7,281 bases of DNA from Cyanobacteria bacterium OH_CFB_184 (GTDB taxonomy: Bacteria > Cyanobacteriota > Vampirovibrionia > Gastranaerophilales > Gastranaerophilaceae). The translations under genes and the position numbers were made by a program. Shown here piece by piece: positions 4,832 to 7,281 of this stretch; position 1 is the stretch's first letter; each line of letters begins with the position of its first letter. Location of the stretch: contig JAEZOG010000025.1 of NCBI GenBank assembly GCA_023414155.1, positions 1-7,281 on the forward strand. The letters run 5' to 3'. The notes under the pieces are model-generated. The model ran no database searches, was not told the DNA's origin, and saw nothing but the letters and a program-made list of their open reading frames with translations.

Positions 4832-6488
4832 AATTGTTGGCGCCAATTAGATTTTTTGCAAAAGATATAGATTCATCATTTATTTCTCCGCTTGCAAGAA
4901 GCGCAATTGCTTTGATTTTATTCTCACCTTTAAGGTTGTGAACCTTTACTTTTGTCTGTTCTTCTTGATCTTTTGCCACATAAAAATGTGTTGAAGCTTT
5001 GGCTGCAATAATCGGTTGGTGGGTTATGACTATCACCTGATGATGATTTGCAAGGTTTGCAATGCTTTCAGCAACAGCTTGTGATGCTTTACCTGATATG
5101 CCTGTATCAATTTCGTCAAAAATTACAGTGTTCGTTTTGTCTGCTTTAGCAAAAATTGTTTTTATAGCAAGCATTACCCTTGATATTTCACCACCTGATG
5201 CGACTTTTGCTAGTGGCTTTAATGGTTCTGATACGTTTGTTGAAATTAAAAATTCAACTTTATCTATTCCGTTTTCACACAGGTCACAGTTTTGAATATC
5301 AACAGCAAATTTAACTTTTGGCAGTTCAAGTTTCTCAAGCTCGTTTGTTGTAAGAGCCGATAACTGTTGAGATAAAGCTTTTCTTGAAGTTGATATCAAG
5401 GATGCTTTTTCTGAAAGTTCTGTGTTTAGTCGTTTTATATCTGCTTCAAGTTTTATGACTTCATCTTGTGAAAATTCAATATCATTTAACTCTTTGCTTA
5501 ATTCCAATAACGTTTTGTCGACGTCTTCTAAAGTATTTCCGTATTTGCGTTTTAGTTTGTGCAGAGCTTCAATTCTTTCTTGAATTAAATCGATTTTTTC
5601 TTTGTCTAATTCTTGATTTTCGGCATAGTTTCTTAGTCTTGAAGCAATATCCTTAAGCGTTTCTTGGCAATTAGCAAATTCTTCTTCTAATTCAGCAGTT
5701 GATTCATCCATTCTTGAAAGCTTTGATAAGTTTGTTTTGATTGAACCCATAGTGCTGATTATGTTTTGCTCATCTCCATATAAAGTCCAATAGCTGGAAA
5801 ACGAAAATTCTTTTAATTTTTCGCAATTCAATAGGACTTCCAATTCTTTTTCTAGCTTTAAATCTTCTTCATAGTCTTCGATCTGAGCGGCTTCGATTTC
5901 TTGTATTTGAAATTTTAGAAAATCGATTTGTTGCTCTGTTGCATTAGTCTTGTTTAAAGCTATTTCGAGATTTTTCTTAGCTTGTATGTATTCGCTATAT
6001 TGATTTTGATATTCAATTATGGCTTCTTTGTGTTGAATAGAACCAAAATTATCAAGCAGCTTAATATGTGTTTTAGGTTGTATGTAGTTATAGTTTTGAT
6101 GTTGAGTGTGGATATCAATTATCTGCTCTCTGATTTCTTTTATAAAATCCTGAGTTACTAATACACCGTTTATTCTTGAACGAGTTGTAGACGCCAAAAT
6201 TTCTCTTGAAATTATGAGTTCAGAATTTGTAATTTCTATTCCGTTGGTCTCAAGTATTTTTTTATCAAAAGCATCATCTATAATAACTGTTAATTCTAGC
6301 AACGCTTTTTCTTCACCTGTTTTAATGACTTCTTTGTTTACTTTCGAGCCCAATACAATATCTATTGCATTGATGATTATACTTTTTCCTGCTCCGGTTT
6401 CACCTGTAAAAACACTAAAACCTTTATCAAAATCAAGCGACAATTCATCTATTATAATAAAATTCTTAATTCTTAGAGATTGAATCAT
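4830..6488 (-). CDS. recN: DNA repair protein RecN (SMC-like ATPase)
   Basis: RecN is an SMC-related ATPase that acts early in recombinational repair of double-strand breaks, binding DNA ends and promoting cohesion. The 552-residue product has the normal length and ends. Walker A is GETGAGKS (29-36); residues 127-131 HTQHQ take the place of the usual HGQHE Q-loop region. A long coiled coil spans roughly 150-385, interrupted near 225-250. The C-terminal half-site has the ABC signature SGGEISR (431-437), Walker B TVIFDEID (454-461) and the switch ITHQP (488-492). A CDLC pair (401-404) lies just before the signature domain; its meaning is unknown. The ATG is 1 nt after the nadK stop, with GGAAGG 6 nt upstream inside nadK, so the genes are almost certainly co-transcribed. 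No LexA-like box could be looked for because the unit's promoter lies outside the window. Confidence 0.97.
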   Translation of the reverse strand: MIQSLRIKNFIIIDELSLDFDKGFSVFTGETGAGKSIIINAIDIVLGSKVNKEVIKTGEEKALLELTVIIDDAFDKKILETNGIEITNSELIISREILASTTRSRINGVLVTQDFIKEIREQIIDIHTQHQNYNYIQPKTHIKLLDNFGSIQHKEAIIEYQNQYSEYIQAKKNLEIALNKTNATEQQIDFLKFQIQEIEAAQIEDYEEDLKLEKELEVLLNCEKLKEFSFSSYWTLYGDEQNIISTMGSIKTNLSKLSRMDESTAELEEEFANCQETLKDIASRLRNYAENQELDKEKIDLIQERIEALHKLKRKYGNTLEDVDKTLLELSKELNDIEFSQDEVIKLEADIKRLNTELSEKASLISTSRKALSQQLSALTTNELEKLELPKVKFAVDIQNCDLCENGIDKVEFLISTNVSEPLKPLAKVASGGEISRVMLAIKTIFAKADKTNTVIFDEIDTGISGKASQAVAESIANLANHHQVIVITHQPIIAAKASTHFYVAKDQEEQTKVKVHNLKGENKIKAIALLASGEINDESISFAKNLIGANN

Positions 6489-6489
6489 T

Positions 6490-7281
6490 CTAGCCCTTCC
6501 AAGACGTTCCCCAATGGAGTTTTTCTCTTAAAACTGAATAGAACATATTATTTTCAACGTTTAAGAGTAATAGTTTTGCTTTGTGTTTATTTTCTTCTAT
6601 TACTATGGTTTCATTTGCATGAATGTTTAATATTTTTTGTCCGTCTGCCGAAATTTTTAATTTTGGGTTACTTTGGCAAGTAGTGACCTTTATTTTTTCA
6701 CTTGCAGGAACTACCAGGGGTCTTGCACTCATTGTATGAGGACAAATTGGCACTATAACTATTGCGCTAAGGCTTGGAACTAATATCGGACCGCCAGCTG
6801 ATAGTGTATAAGCAGTTGAACCTGTTGGGGTTGAAATAATCAGCCCGTCTGCCAAATAATCACAAACAATTTTGTCGTTTATATGTACGTATAAACGTGC
6901 AGTTCTTGAGAAACTGTCACCTTTTATGACTATGTCGTTTAATGCGTTGAGCTTGCCATTTAGGGCTGTAAGCATTAATCTTTCTTCGATTTTGAACTGT
7001 CCTTCGATTATTTTTTCGATTGCAAATTCAATATCATTAGGACTTGCTTGTGAGAGAAATCCTAATCTTCCAAGGTTTACGCCGAAAACGGGAACATCAT
7101 ATTCGCTGTAAAACCTTGCTGCTTTTAAAAGTGTTCCATCACCGCCAACGACAATAGCAAATGTTATACTTGAATCAAGATGATCAGTAGTCATAATTTT
7201 TGATTTAAGTTTATAGTTTAATAGGGTTTTTTGAATCTCATTTATTGTATCAAGTGATTTTTTATTATCGGCAGTATAAAT
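6490..7281 (-). CDS. nadK: NAD kinase, 5' end beyond the window
   Basis: Phosphorylates NAD to NADP using ATP or polyphosphate; cytosolic. The frame stays open to the window edge, giving 263 visible residues beginning IYTADNKKS; the Met encoded at 7194-7192 is internal, since the family needs the preceding N-terminal strand and helix. Counting from the window edge, the GGDG motif is at 46-49 with catalytic Asp48, the NE-type motif appears as ND (115-116), and DGLIISTPTGSTAY (145-158) with SAGGP is the NAD/ATP-binding core. PICPHTMSARPLVVP (178-192) is the conserved late segment. The C-terminus ending LREKLHWG is typical. Family length is about 280-300 residues, so perhaps 20-35 are missing. 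It directly precedes recN by 1 nt, an adjacency also known in E. coli. Confidence 0.95.
   Translation of the reverse strand: MYTADNKKSLDTINEIQKTLLNYKLKSKIMTTDHLDSSITFAIVVGGDGTLLKAARFYSEYDVPVFGVNLGRLGFLSQASPNDIEFAIEKIIEGQFKIEERLMLTALNGKLNALNDIVIKGDSFSRTARLYVHINDKIVCDYLADGLIISTPTGSTAYTLSAGGPILVPSLSAIVIVPICPHTMSARPLVVPASEKIKVTTCQSNPKLKISADGQKILNIHANETIVIEENKHKAKLLLLNVENNMFYSVLREKLHWGTSWKG

Noticed and set aside
4832..4857. Classical intrinsic terminator after alr
   Set aside because: The AATTG/CAATT stem is only 5 bp and AT-rich, and the T-run starts 3 nt after it, so it is too weak to call alone.
5062..6683. Several plus-strand reading frames opposite recN and the end of nadK
   Set aside because: They are shadows of conserved genes; their translations show no recognisable domain.
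7192..7194. ATG at 7194-7192 as the nadK start
   Set aside because: The frame continues open to the window edge, and the protein would lack the conserved N-terminal part and be too short for the family.

Overview
This AT-rich window (about one third G+C by eye) is compact bacterial chromosome carrying housekeeping genes and a few lineage-specific ones. TGA serves as a stop codon for two genes (at 744-746 and 4830-4832), which argues against a TGA-recoded code. My best guess at the host is a non-photosynthetic relative of cyanobacteria (Melainabacteria/Vampirovibrionia, for example Gastranaerophilales). The reasons are a cyanobacterial-looking alanine racemase, a matrixin of a type common in cyanobacteria, and a protein with an N-terminal 'MKVSSIN...FGK' segment of the kind I associate with that group. 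This placement is inference.

Layout. Positions 49-1232 (minus) hold two overlapping genes for small membrane proteins that look like diverged paralogs. A 161-bp divergent intergenic region follows, with a candidate promoter in each direction. A lineage-specific Tyr-rich protein (1394-2062, plus) ends within a few bases of the 3' end of the RNase P RNA gene rnpB (about 2410-2067, minus). Upstream of rnpB on the same strand lie a matrixin-type zinc metalloprotease without a signal peptide (2450-3235) and, 2 nt before it, a small CxxC/CxxC zinc-ribbon-like protein (3238-3558). A second divergent intergenic region leads to alr (3696-4829, plus), complete with all main catalytic motifs. alr meets recN (4830-6488, minus) tail to tail with no base between the stop codons, and an imperfect hairpin straddles both stops. 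recN follows nadK (minus) by 1 nt; nadK is open to the window edge, so its 5' end is missing here.

How the genes work together. nadK-recN is a known adjacency (for example in E. coli) and is very likely one transcription unit. Alr supplies D-alanine for peptidoglycan, NadK makes NADP, RecN acts in double-strand-break repair and RnpB matures tRNA 5' ends. The zinc-ribbon and matrixin genes look translationally coupled and may form a functional pair. I saw no CRISPR array, transposase, tRNA, phage gene or obvious defence system. The less understood parts are the paired membrane proteins, the FGK protein and the cytosolic-looking matrixin with its zinc-ribbon partner.
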